Part shown: piece by piece, positions 43,939 through 52,793 of the stretch
How the letters are laid out: each line of letters starts with the position of its first letter
How positions within the stretch are numbered: the first letter of the stretch is position 1
Assembly: GCF_016908565.1 (NCBI RefSeq)
Contig: NZ_JAFBED010000001.1
Span: forward strand, 372,001-436,000
DNA from: Sutcliffiella tianshenii
GTDB taxonomy: Bacteria > Bacillota > Bacilli > Bacillales > Bacillaceae_I
Reading direction: 5' to 3'
DNA: 64,000 nt
Translations under genes and position numbers: made by a program
The notes under the pieces: generated by a model
The model's input: the letters and a program-made list of their open reading frames with translations, nothing else
The model's database searches: none
Told to the model about the DNA's origin: nothing

Positions 43939-43958
43939 GGGACAAGGGACCTGTCCCC
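43939..43958 (+). repeat. family A palindrome, copy A9
   Basis: Perfect GGGACAAGGGACCTGTCCCC just upstream of the ribosome binding site of the lipoprotein gene at 43973. Confidence 0.9.
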
Positions 43959-43972
43959 ATAGGAGTGAAGCC

Positions 43973-44536
43973 ATGTTAAAGAAATCGTTCATCATCGGAG
44001 TATTAGCCGTCATTCTCACGGGATGTCAAACTCAAACAGCATCCATCACTGATCTGATTCATGAGGAAACAGATAAAGTTGCCATAACTGAAGAGGAACT
44101 TCAAAAAGCGGATTATGAGGAATTCATGGCCGGAGAGGTTCTTTTCTTGCCATATACGCGACATATTGGCTCCAGTGGTGAAGGGGATGAAAAGTATATG
44201 GTGATGCTATCGGCCTATCAGCCAATCGATTCGGATGCGGCGGTGGTCATCAACACGATTACAGTTTATGGTTCTGAAGATGTGACCTTCGAAAAAATAC
44301 ATAACGAGGAACTCTCCATCCCATTGGACTTTTACAATGATGAGGATTATCCAGGCGTCCTAAGGAGTAACATCGTCCTGATGGATCAATTGAACGAAAG
44401 AAGTATGAATCTTAAAGAAGATAGCGTAGTCACCATGGTGTTGAATGTAAGCGTGACTTCAGGGGGCGAAACCATCACACAAGACATTACCTTTGAATTC
44501 GATGTCAATATTCGTGAATATATTGTTCAAAGGTAA
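43973..44536 (+). CDS. lipoprotein, unknown
   Basis: 187 residues: signal peptide and lipobox ILTGC at about residue 18, then a beta-rich domain. The ATG at 43973 follows AGGAGTGAAGCC; longer reading frames would start inside repeat A9. Family not recognised. A strong hairpin follows. Confidence 0.75.
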   Translation: MLKKSFIIGVLAVILTGCQTQTASITDLIHEETDKVAITEEELQKADYEEFMAGEVLFLPYTRHIGSSGEGDEKYMVMLSAYQPIDSDAAVVINTITVYGSEDVTFEKIHNEELSIPLDFYNDEDYPGVLRSNIVLMDQLNERSMNLKEDSVVTMVLNVSVTSGGETITQDITFEFDVNIREYIVQR

Positions 44537-44539
44537 TTA

Positions 44540-44583
44540 GGGGCCAGACCCTTAACCTATTTACAGGCTGAGGGTCTGGCCCC
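44540..44583. terminator. terminator hairpin, family C-like
   Basis: GGGGCCAGACCCT pairs with AGGGTCTGGCCCC, followed by TACTATTTT. Confidence 0.8.
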
Positions 44584-44784
44584 TACTATTTTCATATAAG
44601 TTTGCATCCTACATAACCCAATGTCGTCCTATGTCAGCTCCCTCGTCCCACTTGATATAGTAGAAAATATTACAATCCAGTGATTCCTGTCCAAAAATTG
44701 TTATCCCCCTGTAACCCTTCTAATATCTCGCTGTCATCTCCACCTGTTAGTATTGGACAGATCAGAGTATAAGGGGATGATAGT

Positions 44785-45432
44785 TTGAAACGATTAGTAG
44801 CAGGGTTAGCATTAGCGGGTGTTATTGCGTTCAATCCAGTGACAGGTCATGCAGCTTTAGGGGATCAGACGCTCGAACCTGGGATGACTCATTCAGATGT
44901 ACAGGAATTGCAGCAACTATTAGATAAAAAAGGATATTTTGGCTATAGCGAAACAACTACATATTATGGAGAATATACAACAGATGCCGTTAAAAAGTTT
45001 CAAAAGGCTCAAGGAATTACGGTAAATGGAATTGCCGGAGAGGAAACACTCGAAGCATTGGGTGTCGAATATAAAGGATCCAATATCGTCGAAGTGGCGA
45101 AGAAATATCAGGGTACCCCTTATCAGTGGGGTGGAGAGACACCTGAAGAAGGCTTCGACTGCAGCGGATACTTAAACTATATTTTTGATGAAGCAGAAAA
45201 CAAAGACCTTCCGCGTACGGTAAAAGAGATCTATGCAGAAGGAACAAAAGTAGATTCACCTTCTGTCGGGGACATCGTATTCTTTGATGTGGAAGGAAAC
45301 GGACCAAGCCATGCCGGCCTTTACATTGGCAATGAAGAGTTCATCCATGCATCATCAACTGAAGGGGTAAAAGTAAGTGAACTTGGTAGCTCCTACTGGA
45401 AGGACAAGTATATTGGGGCGAAAAGTTACTGA
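44785..45432 (+). CDS. secreted NlpC/P60 endopeptidase with peptidoglycan-binding domain
   Basis: 215 residues: signal peptide (1-23), PG_binding_1 domain (about 33-92: HSDVQELQQLLDKKGYF, YTTDAVKKFQKAQG) and an NlpC/P60 domain with catalytic Cys in GFDCSGYLNYIF (near 128) and His in SHAGLYIG (near 175). It cleaves gamma-D-glutamyl to diamino acid links in peptidoglycan stems. TTG start after AAGGGG. Monocistronic. Confidence 0.92.
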   Translation: MKRLVAGLALAGVIAFNPVTGHAALGDQTLEPGMTHSDVQELQQLLDKKGYFGYSETTTYYGEYTTDAVKKFQKAQGITVNGIAGEETLEALGVEYKGSNIVEVAKKYQGTPYQWGGETPEEGFDCSGYLNYIFDEAENKDLPRTVKEIYAEGTKVDSPSVGDIVFFDVEGNGPSHAGLYIGNEEFIHASSTEGVKVSELGSSYWKDKYIGAKSY

Positions 45433-45456
45433 TAGTTTTCTTATAATCTATAATTC

Positions 45457-45495
45457 TAGGAGAAGTAGCGGGCGAACCAGCTACTTCTTCTTTTT
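45457..45495. terminator. shared terminator between NlpC/P60 and RDD genes
   Basis: AGAAGTAGC/GCTACTTCT stem with TCTTTTTTTC on the plus strand. The two genes converge here. Confidence 0.75.
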
Positions 45496-45496
45496 T

Positions 45497-45970
45497 TCAA
45501 GATGTTTTGATATCTTGAAGTTCTACATGATCTAAAGAGTTACGATTCATAACATATGTACCGCATAAAATATCATGCAACGCCTGCTTGCGTTCGGTGA
45601 ATCCAGCCATGATGTATCCTATGCATAATAATAAGGCAGATAGAATCCGACCAAAAAATCTCGCGGTAGCTCTTCCAAACGAAATCCTTTGCTGGTGCTG
45701 ATCCACCACAATAATACCCAATGCCATCTTGCCCACTGTCGCTTGTTTACTAGATGATTCAGATATAGCATAATATAACCACGGTATTACAACATAAATT
45801 GGAACTCCCAAGATGCCTAAAATCAATTCCTTAGTGGACTGTTCCACACCAATGCCATTCAGCAATAACTCAAAACCAGCCCAAATAATAAAGAATAAAA
45901 AGTATCCCCCTAAAATCACCATGTAGTCAATCATATAGGCCAAAAAGCGTTTCCAAAAGCCTGCATGCAT
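45497..45970 (-). CDS. RDD-family membrane protein
   Basis: 157 residues with three membrane segments and the RDD signature FWKRFLAYMIDYMVILGGYF, KMALGIIVVDQ and TERKQALHDILCGTYV. Family members are small membrane proteins, some with Na+/H+ exchange activity. Start at 45970 after AAGGGGGG; the longer frame is unlikely. Confidence 0.9.
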   Translation of the reverse strand: MHAGFWKRFLAYMIDYMVILGGYFLFFIIWAGFELLLNGIGVEQSTKELILGILGVPIYVVIPWLYYAISESSSKQATVGKMALGIIVVDQHQQRISFGRATARFFGRILSALLLCIGYIMAGFTERKQALHDILCGTYVMNRNSLDHVELQDIKTS

Positions 45971-46183
45971 ATTGAATCCCCCCTTTTCAATTTTTCTCAA
46001 AAAAACCTATAAATTCCTTTGGATTTACACTTTTTAAATACCCCGGCATAAATGTACCTAATCCATAATTATCCATAATCTATTATTTTATTTGGAACCG
46101 AGATCTATATTTTAAAAAGATTTTACTCTGAACTTTTTGCTTACAAAATAATGATTAGTGGCGCCTTTTTTCTTAATAAACCA

Positions 46184-46936
46184 TTAACCCAACTTCCCTT
46201 TTTTCCTATTTGGAAAGCGTGGTGAAAAGGATTTGAACTTGAATTTTGAATAGGCCAACAGCAAAAACTCCGGCCATGTCAGTGCAATGGCATATTGGAT
46301 GACAAAGCTCAAAAAGAGTGCGAAAAACACTTCCCCAATCGAGAACACATCAGGCATATCCCATGCAGCTTTTGCTAATAAACCTCCAAATAACAGTAGG
46401 CCGAATAAAAACGGCAATCCCACATAGTTTTTGAGAGTGCTGAATCTATATAGCCCTTTTTCATTTCTTTTGAAATAACCCTTTCGCACACTTAAGAATC
46501 CATGGATAACAGCTAATATAAGGGTGAGCAAACCCCCAGCCATTAAAACGAGCCCAACCGTCTGGATATATGATGGGGCCATCCGGTCCTGGTGCAGAAG
46601 AAAAAAGGGCAGATACATTTCAAAGGACAACTTGAATGAAACAAACAAAAGGAATAGCACTTGTAACTTTTGATATTTATATGCTATTTTTTCACTGGAA
46701 TAAAAGAATGTCCCTAATGCCTGAATGACCAAGAGTATAAATAACATTCCAGTAAATCCCTGCCATTTCGCATTTGCCAGGTATGGACTTGTTAATGCCT
46801 GAAAACTGAAGCCCACTATGACGGCACTATAGATAAACGCCCCCCAAAAGAATACAGATATTCCATCAGGACTCAGCCTGTCAAGCGCTGTCATTTTTAT
46901 CTGATATAGATCCTCTTCCTTAATGTGCTTTTGCAT
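46184..46936 (-). CDS. six-helix membrane protein, unknown
   Basis: 250 residues, six predicted membrane segments, a charged N-terminus (MQKHIKEEDLYQIKMTALDR) and a basic tail (PRFPNRKKGKLG). Ribosome binding site TAGGAG. Family not recognised. Confidence 0.65.
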   Translation of the reverse strand: MQKHIKEEDLYQIKMTALDRLSPDGISVFFWGAFIYSAVIVGFSFQALTSPYLANAKWQGFTGMLFILLVIQALGTFFYSSEKIAYKYQKLQVLFLLFVSFKLSFEMYLPFFLLHQDRMAPSYIQTVGLVLMAGGLLTLILAVIHGFLSVRKGYFKRNEKGLYRFSTLKNYVGLPFLFGLLLFGGLLAKAAWDMPDVFSIGEVFFALFLSFVIQYAIALTWPEFLLLAYSKFKFKSFSPRFPNRKKGKLG

Positions 46937-47034
46937 GTTCCACTCCTACCTTAACTGCTGTTTATGAAAAAAAATAACAATCTACTAAATTAGATGAGTC
47001 ACTGTGCCCAGAACAACCTCCCGAAAAGAGGACC

Positions 47035-47061
47035 GGGAAGCAGAGAACCGTCCCCCGCTTC
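47035..47061 (-). repeat. family B palindrome, copy B10
   Basis: GGAAGCAGAGAACCGTCCCC then CGCTTC, in the 644-bp gap 46937-47580. Confidence 0.8.
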
Positions 47062-47108
47062 TATTTATGATTCATATTAATTACTAAGCCTTCTTGTTCT
47101 AACCGTAA

Positions 47109-47201
47109 TTAATTTCTCACCAAAGCTTCAATTAGCTTATGCCATAAGCTATAACTATCGTCATTTAACAGGTAACACATCAAAAAGTTTCCCCCATACT
47201 T
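47109..47201 (-). pseudogene. gene tail relic, 30 codons
   Basis: Frame containing LLNDDSYSLWHKLIEALVRN to TAA, bounded upstream by a stop. Too short to be a gene, but protein-like. Confidence 0.3.
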
Positions 47202-47311
47202 CTAATAATAGTTAAATTATACCATAATAATCTAAATGCATAGTTTACGTGATTATAAAAAAGCCCACCACTAATTAAAATAATGAGCATAACTTAAATT
47301 TTCCATCTTGA

Positions 47312-47446
47312 GGCTGCAATAGATTTGAGCTAGAGCAAATAGAAAAAGCAGGCTTTAACTGTGATATATGCCAATCAAAGTTTGCTATTTTACCTTTGGA
47401 ACCAACGGAAACCATCCCTGATGCTTTCCCTATTTTTGAATGCTAG
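47312..47446 (+). pseudogene. gene tail relic, 44 codons, with Cys pair
   Basis: Open frame including FELEQIEKAGFNCDICQSKF and AILPLEPTETIPDAFPIFEC to TAG, with no start signal. The CxxC suggests the end of a zinc-binding protein. Family not recognised. Confidence 0.4.
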
Positions 47447-47580
47447 CTATTTACCACTATAAAATTTGCATAATTATGTTATTATTAAAATTAATTACTA
47501 ATTTAAGAAATCTCTTACATAATAAGATTAATGAATTAATAAAACATGAATTTTAATAATATTACTCAAAGGGGTAGAAA

Positions 47581-48345
47581 ATGAAGACAACCAGAGAGAT
47601 TATCGAAGAAAGAGATGAAAAGATTGCACAACTTGAAAGACAATTAATAGAATTGCAGGAAGCACAACAGCAAAGTGCTGCAACGACTGCGTTAGATCAT
47701 AATGTAAGGTCCTTGCCTCTCCCTAAAGGGGTATTTAGGACTTTCTTAAAAGCTAGTTTGTTAAAGATTATTTTGGGCACCTTTGTACTTTTAGTTATTA
47801 TTTTAGGAGGAATCTGGCTTTTTACTGAGGGTACCTTCAAAAAAGAGTCTGTCACTTACGTTGAACAAGTTCAAGAGCTAGCTACATTAGCAACAGCTGA
47901 AGCTCATATGAAAGTAGTTTTAAGAGAAGAAGATAATACGATTTTCGGGAAAGATATTTCTATGAATCTGCCAGGAACAAAGCGAGAACTTCTAATAATC
48001 GTACCCTCGACGGTTATTGCTGGTGTCGATTTGAAGGGGATTACTTCTGAGGACATGGTTATTAATGAAGAGACAAGAGAAATAGACATTACCCTTCCTC
48101 ATGCGAAGCTCATTCAGGATCCATCTCTGCAGATGGATAAAATAGAAACCTATGTGGATGGCGGGCTATTCAGTGATAATGTTGATTGGGAAGAGGGATT
48201 TGACTTAGCCAATAAGGCTCAAGAGCAAACTCGTCAAGATGCGGTCTCTATAGGTTTACTAGATACTGCAGAGAAAAATGCGGAAAAAGTGCTAAAAGAG
48301 TTTTTTATGAATATTGATTATACGGTAAATATCAGGTTTAACTGA
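47581..48345 (+). CDS. DUF4230 membrane-anchored protein
   Basis: 254 residues: N-terminal coiled coil (1-35), one membrane segment (about 60-82) and an extracytoplasmic DUF4230 domain (about 90-250: YVEQVQELATLATAEAHMKV, STVIAGVDLKGITSEDMVIN, LPHAKLIQDPSLQMDKIETY). Function of the family is unknown. Ribosome binding site AAAGGGG. Monocistronic with its own terminator. Confidence 0.85.
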   Translation: MKTTREIIEERDEKIAQLERQLIELQEAQQQSAATTALDHNVRSLPLPKGVFRTFLKASLLKIILGTFVLLVIILGGIWLFTEGTFKKESVTYVEQVQELATLATAEAHMKVVLREEDNTIFGKDISMNLPGTKRELLIIVPSTVIAGVDLKGITSEDMVINEETREIDITLPHAKLIQDPSLQMDKIETYVDGGLFSDNVDWEEGFDLANKAQEQTRQDAVSIGLLDTAEKNAEKVLKEFFMNIDYTVNIRFN

Positions 48346-48357
48346 TAGAAGAAAAAA

Positions 48358-48404
48358 AAGCAGGCAATAAGCTGGTTGTCCACCACTTATTGTCTGCTTT
48401 TATA
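48358..48404. terminator. terminator after the DUF4230 gene
   Basis: AAAAGCAGGCAATAAG pairs with CTTATTGTCTGCTTTT. Confidence 0.8.
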
Positions 48405-48438
48405 TATTGGTGTAGATTATTCACCGCCCTCCCCCGAA

Positions 48439-49128
48439 TTAACCATTCATTTCGATGATGACGGCATCCTTATCCGGTCTCTTTATATTTGATTCTTCGA
48501 TGAATAATTTTCTAGCAACATTTCCAATTGTATTGGTAGATACTGCATCGACCGTACCACCGATTAATCCCCCTGCAATGGGTACCATTTTTCCTAGATT
48601 GATGACTCCTTTTTCCCCAAACTTAGTTAACAAGCGAAAACCAACCGCTTGATTAATTTTCTTAATAACTTCTCCTGGAATCTTCTTTATGCCACTGATT
48701 GCTAACTTCTTCCCTATTTGTATACCGGAATTCTTCAGGATATCCTTCGCTCCATTACCGGCTAGACAAGCATACACAAACGTCTTGACTTCATCGGACT
48801 TCAGATCGTGACCACCCATATGTGCAATTGCTGCCACCATTCGTATTTGTACTAATATTACACTTGTAATGTTTGCCGGTATTGCAACAGGCATAACGAT
48901 TAGTCCTCCTAGTCCAGATAAAAATCCACTTGTAGCACTCTTAGTGTTTTGCCATCTGATTAAGCTGTTAGCGTTTTCAATCAGTGTTCCGTTCTTGCTT
49001 AAATAATTTTCAGCTAACTCGATAGCATTATCCATACCAGGTATACCACCGTTTACTGCTTTATCATAAGACCAGTCTAGGGCTTTCATAATCGCATCGT
49101 GGCTTAATGACTTCTTCTTTTCTCCCAT
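48439..49128 (-). CDS. EcsC-family protein
   Basis: 229-residue protein of the EcsC family: YDKAVNGGIPGMDNAIELAE near the N-terminus, SATSGFLSGLGGLIVMPVAI and the C-terminal PIAGGLIGGTVDAVSTNTIG. Members are hydrophobic but mostly not polytopic. B. subtilis EcsC accompanies the EcsAB ABC transporter, but here the gene is alone, which is frequent. Role unknown. Confidence 0.88.
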   Translation of the reverse strand: MGEKKKSLSHDAIMKALDWSYDKAVNGGIPGMDNAIELAENYLSKNGTLIENANSLIRWQNTKSATSGFLSGLGGLIVMPVAIPANITSVILVQIRMVAAIAHMGGHDLKSDEVKTFVYACLAGNGAKDILKNSGIQIGKKLAISGIKKIPGEVIKKINQAVGFRLLTKFGEKGVINLGKMVPIAGGLIGGTVDAVSTNTIGNVARKLFIEESNIKRPDKDAVIIEMNG

Positions 49129-49370
49129 TTCTTTTCCTCACTTTTATGTATTTATTCTATGTTATTAATATACCTTATTAGTTAGATAAAAGGGGGAAAC
49201 TTTCCATAAAATTGAAGCGGATAAGAAGAAAGATCTGTTTTAATATCCCTCTGATTAATAATACACAACTAACCTAGTAAAATAGCGAACCCATGCAATA
49301 CCTTAAATAAATGAGGCTACCTGGTTTTTGTGGTTGAAAGTAAACGGATATACTCATCCCATAATGCCAA

Positions 49371-49383
49371 CGGACCTGTCCCA
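49371..49383 (+). repeat. partial family A element, copy A10
   Basis: Only the right half (GGACCTGTCCC) is left. The rest of 49129-49451 shows no gene or clear structure. Confidence 0.45.
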
Positions 49384-49451
49384 ACTCCTCCCAAAATGTG
49401 CTATCATAAAATTTGTTATCAGAAAAATTAGAAGATTAGAGGTATAACCTG

Positions 49452-49934
49452 ATGTCAGTAGATAATTGTTTAATATGTAAGAGAATGAAAATGATCGAGG
49501 AAGAAACAAACCCTTATTTTGTCGCAGAGTTAAATACAGGGTATGTGGTGATTGGGGATCATCAATTGTTTAAGGGATATACGTTATTTCTTTGTAAGCA
49601 CCATAAAACAGAGCTGCATTTTTTGGAGGAAGATTTTAAGGCTGAGTTCTTGGTTGAAATGAGTAAGGTTGCGGAGGCAGTTTATAATGCCTTTAGTCCA
49701 GATAAATTGAATTATGAGTTGTTAGGGAACGGGGATGCTCATTTGCATTGGCATATCTTCCCGCGCAAGGATGACGATGCAGTGCATGGGCCTGTTTGGT
49801 GGGTAGATCGGGATGTTATGTCTTCTGATGAAGTAAGGCCTTCTGAAGAGGAGTTAGAATCAATGAAAGCTAAGTTATACAATGAGTTGGAGAAGCTTAC
49901 TCCAATTTTGAGGAAAGGGAATATCCCTGTTTAA
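49452..49934 (+). CDS. HIT-family hydrolase or transferase
   Basis: 160-residue HIT-superfamily protein. The His triad is HLHWHIFPR (near residues 98-106). An N-terminal CLICKRMK motif resembles the zinc half-site of some HIT proteins. Acts on nucleotide phosphoramidates or dinucleoside polyphosphates; the substrate is unproven. Ribosome binding site AGAGGT. Followed after 37 bases by a NUDIX gene in the same direction, a plausible two-gene nucleotide clean-up unit. Confidence 0.9.
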   Translation: MSVDNCLICKRMKMIEEETNPYFVAELNTGYVVIGDHQLFKGYTLFLCKHHKTELHFLEEDFKAEFLVEMSKVAEAVYNAFSPDKLNYELLGNGDAHLHWHIFPRKDDDAVHGPVWWVDRDVMSSDEVRPSEEELESMKAKLYNELEKLTPILRKGNIPV

Positions 49935-49971
49935 GACAATAAGAGGTTAACATAATGAGGGGACTGTCAAA

Positions 49972-50439
49972 ATGGATTACATAAAGCACTTAAGATCGAT
50001 GGTTGGAAACGAGAAGGTTATTATGGTTGCTGCGGGTGCAATTGTTTTTGATAAGGAAAATCGAGTGTTGATGCAACAGCGTTCTGATAGTGGTCAGTGG
50101 GGATTTCCAGGCGGGTTCATGGATTTAGGGGAAAGCGTCCAGGATACTGCCAGAAGGGAAGTTTACGAAGAAACGGGACTTACATTAGATGAACTTGAGT
50201 TGTTTGGGATCTATTCAGGTCCTCAACATGATAAGACATTTTCTAATGGCGACCAAGTATCAATTGTTCTCGTAACATTTATTTGCAGACAGTATACCGG
50301 GGAGTTAGTCAGAAGTAACGAGGAATCCATGCAGAATAGGTTTTATTCTCTTGAAGAGCTGCCAGAGAATATATTCACTGCACATAAGATGCTTATCGTT
50401 GATTTATTATCTAGCAGGCAACTACCGATTGTTGGTTAA
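49972..50439 (+). CDS. NUDIX hydrolase
   Basis: 155 residues with the complete Nudix box GGFMDLGESVQDTARREVYEET near residues 45-66 (key positions G, GE, REVYEE). It cleaves nucleoside diphosphates linked to other groups. Start after GAGGGG. Probably co-transcribed with the HIT gene. Confidence 0.92.
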   Translation: MDYIKHLRSMVGNEKVIMVAAGAIVFDKENRVLMQQRSDSGQWGFPGGFMDLGESVQDTARREVYEETGLTLDELELFGIYSGPQHDKTFSNGDQVSIVLVTFICRQYTGELVRSNEESMQNRFYSLEELPENIFTAHKMLIVDLLSSRQLPIVG

Positions 50440-50515
50440 TAATTCTTCGGTTATGGTGCTACAACAGCTTTTATAGAAATATGCAAGTGCAGATGCATTA
50501 TGTTAGAGGAGAAAT

Positions 50516-50577
50516 AACTAAAACAGCAGGCTTCGCGTGGAATACATACCGCGTGGAGCCTGCTGTTTTAGTTTTTT
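50516..50577. terminator. terminator between NUDIX and anti-sigma genes
   Basis: AAAACAGCAGGCT(C) pairs with (G)AGCCTGCTGTTTT, followed by AGTTTTTTT on the plus strand. The inner part is GCGTGG/CCGCG. Confidence 0.85.
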
Positions 50578-50583
50578 TGCAAG

Positions 50584-50609
50584 CCATGAGAACCGTCCCC
50601 AATGCTTCT
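50584..50609 (-). repeat. family B palindrome, copy B11
   Basis: Reaches the stop codon of the anti-sigma gene (50609), sense orientation; the distal arm is lost. Confidence 0.65.
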
Positions 50610-52021
50610 TAATACACATACCCCCGATAAACAAACTGCGGTTCGGTGTAGTTTTCAATAATCCGGTCACTGGCCAGATGTTTAGCCCATAGTCCTTGGC
50701 CCTTTTTGAAGTAGTAGGTGTCTTTTCCGATGGTGACTGGGTAGAGGCGGATCTTCCCGCCTTGGATGTCGACGTCTGTTTCTGTGATGTTTGGGTCATA
50801 GGAGAAAAATGGCTCTTTTATCGGTTTTAATTCTTCGAGCATGTAGGCAGCCAGTTCCTCCTGCCAATTTTGTTGTTGGAGTATCTGCTCTACAGCCGCT
50901 GACACTTCTTCACCGCCTCCGGTCACTTTTCGGATGATGGTCACTTTATCTCTTGCACCGTTTATTTCATATAGCTGGTACATAGGCGCCGCGTCTGCCA
51001 AGATGCCGACTCCCACCACGTAGTTGCTTGATGAGAGTGGATAGAAATCCATTTCCTCTGATAGATAGTTGACGGGTCCGATGTCATAGGAACCGAATAC
51101 GTTGTAGAAATCAACGGGGGCAGCCGATTCATCGACCGCTTTTTCCTCCTGTAGGTAAACCCCCACTTCTATCGCTTTTCCCATCATATTTCCCGTAGTA
51201 AAGCTGATTTCATTAAAATAGAGGACATCCCCTTCCCAAGTAGTGGGAGTATAATAAACTTCCTCATCAGCTGGAAGTAAGGCAACAGTTTTACCTGTAG
51301 CAAGGTTGTAGACGGACAGTTGTACGCCTGATATTTCTGTCGCTACAATTGGCGTGACGTCCTGGTCCATCAGGCCATATGAGATATATTTCGAATCAGG
51401 CGACCACACCGCATCGCCGACGAAAGAAAGTTCACCGATAGTCTCCAGTCTTACCGCGTCGATTATGGTTCCACTGCTGACGATGGAAGTTCCCGACCTG
51501 ATGATCAACTTGCTACTGTCAGGGGACCAGATGAAATAGGTGCCAGTGTTGCCTTGCTGGTTCGGTATTTCACTTGGTTTGTTTTCACCGACATGCCAAG
51601 ATAACAGAGGGCCTGCTTGGTTTTCCTTTCCTTTCATTGGTTTTACAAAGACGACTTGTTCTTCGTTTGGCGACCATTCCGCGATTTCTACTTCTTGTTC
51701 AATTAGAAAGCTCTCGATATTTTCCTTGGATGGATCCTGTAGGAGATACTCTTTTTCATCCTCCACTGGGGCAGTCTCTATCGGTTTTTCCGCATTTGGA
51801 TAGAATAAAGCCGGATAATTGTTATAGGTAAATAAAAGTAATCCTACGACTGCAGCCGCGCTGAGGGTGTAGGCGAACAATGGTTGTTTGATAGATCGCT
51901 TCCGCTTGATCCCTCGCATCACTGCCTGCAGTGATTCATGATGCTCCTGGTCAGTCAGGTCAATTGCATTGAATTTATGGAGGTTCCTATCTAGATTAGT
52001 TCGATTGCTTGAACGTTCCAT
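50609..52021 (-). CDS. membrane-anchored anti-sigma factor-like protein with beta-propeller-like repeats
   Basis: 470 residues: an N-terminal cytoplasmic region (1-45), one membrane segment (about 48-68), then a large extracytoplasmic region with WSPNEEQVVF, IWSPDSSKLIIRSG and VWSPDSKYISYG repeats typical of TolB/WD40-like propellers. It overlaps the upstream ECF sigma gene by 26 bases, the classic sigma/anti-sigma arrangement; the propeller could sense an envelope signal. Start after GGAGGAATCGGAG. Confidence 0.8.
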   Translation of the reverse strand: MERSSNRTNLDRNLHKFNAIDLTDQEHHESLQAVMRGIKRKRSIKQPLFAYTLSAAAVVGLLLFTYNNYPALFYPNAEKPIETAPVEDEKEYLLQDPSKENIESFLIEQEVEIAEWSPNEEQVVFVKPMKGKENQAGPLLSWHVGENKPSEIPNQQGNTGTYFIWSPDSSKLIIRSGTSIVSSGTIIDAVRLETIGELSFVGDAVWSPDSKYISYGLMDQDVTPIVATEISGVQLSVYNLATGKTVALLPADEEVYYTPTTWEGDVLYFNEISFTTGNMMGKAIEVGVYLQEEKAVDESAAPVDFYNVFGSYDIGPVNYLSEEMDFYPLSSSNYVVGVGILADAAPMYQLYEINGARDKVTIIRKVTGGGEEVSAAVEQILQQQNWQEELAAYMLEELKPIKEPFFSYDPNITETDVDIQGGKIRLYPVTIGKDTYYFKKGQGLWAKHLASDRIIENYTEPQFVYRGYVY

Positions 52022-52538
52022 ACTCCGATTCCTCCTTCCCCATTCGCTTCCGTAGCTCCTCTATTCCCCGGTGTAACACGGTTTTGACCTTACTTTCCTT
52101 CCATCCGAGTATGCTTGCCGTTTCTCTTGTGGAGAATTCTTTTACCTTTCTTAATATAATGACTTCCCTGTATTCTTTCTTTAACTCTGTCAGGTTTTCG
52201 TAAAGCTGGCCCATCTCTTCCCCAAGTTCGATTATCTCTTGTGGCGTCGGCCGGTTTGATTTGATTGGCGCAAAATTCTCCAACACATACGTAAGCGGCC
52301 GCTTTTTCCGCTGATAATCGATGGTTTCGTTCCTGGCGATCCTGTGTAACCAAGTCCGCGGCGAAGCGTCCCCCCGATAACTGTCGATTGACTTGAATGC
52401 TTTGATAAATGTCTCCTGCATCAAGTCCCTTGCCTGCTGCCGGTCTCCTATCGCGACGAAGATGTACCGGAATATTTCGCTGCTATACCGCTCATACCAA
52501 TCCCTTATCTGCTCTTCTGCTCGGTTGCCATCCCCCAA
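51996..52538 (-). CDS. ECF RNA polymerase sigma factor (SigX-like)
   Basis: 180 residues: region 2 (RYIFVAIGDRQQARDLMQET, AFKSIDSYRGDASPRTWLHR) and region 4 (LTELKKEYREVIILRKVKEF, STRETASILGWKESKVKTVL). Directs RNA polymerase to envelope-stress promoters. TTG start 8 bases after AGAGGGGG. It heads a two-gene operon with its anti-sigma factor and has an ECF-type promoter just upstream. Confidence 0.92.
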   Translation of the reverse strand: MGDGNRAEEQIRDWYERYSSEIFRYIFVAIGDRQQARDLMQETFIKAFKSIDSYRGDASPRTWLHRIARNETIDYQRKKRPLTYVLENFAPIKSNRPTPQEIIELGEEMGQLYENLTELKKEYREVIILRKVKEFSTRETASILGWKESKVKTVLHRGIEELRKRMGKEESEYGTFKQSN

Positions 52539-52568
52539 TTGGACTCCCCCTCTTTCTTGACTACAGTA

Positions 52569-52596
52569 TAGACGTAAAAGGATAAATTTGGTTTCA
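52569..52596 (-). promoter_or_regulatory. ECF-type autoregulatory promoter
   Basis: Minus strand TGAAAC (52591-52596), 16 bp, CGTCTA (52569-52574), matching the SigX/SigW consensus. It is 31 bp upstream of the sigma gene start. Confidence 0.8.
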
Positions 52597-52793
52597 AAAT
52601 TTTATATAAATACGTGAGAAATAAATAACCTTCATTTTGACCATATCTAATACCAACTTTGTCGTATTTCAATGAATTTTGTTGGTTTTTTTATTTGTCT
52701 TTTTTTGTAATTTTTAACAAATAACATCCAACAACTGTTAATATTTGTTATGTGTCAATATACCTACAAAAAATATCGGAGTGAAGTCCATAT

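Noticed and set aside
43147-44019. Minus-strand open frames opposite the channel-like gene
   Set aside because: No start signals and no recognisable sequence; the plus-strand gene has clear membrane helices and a ribosome binding site.
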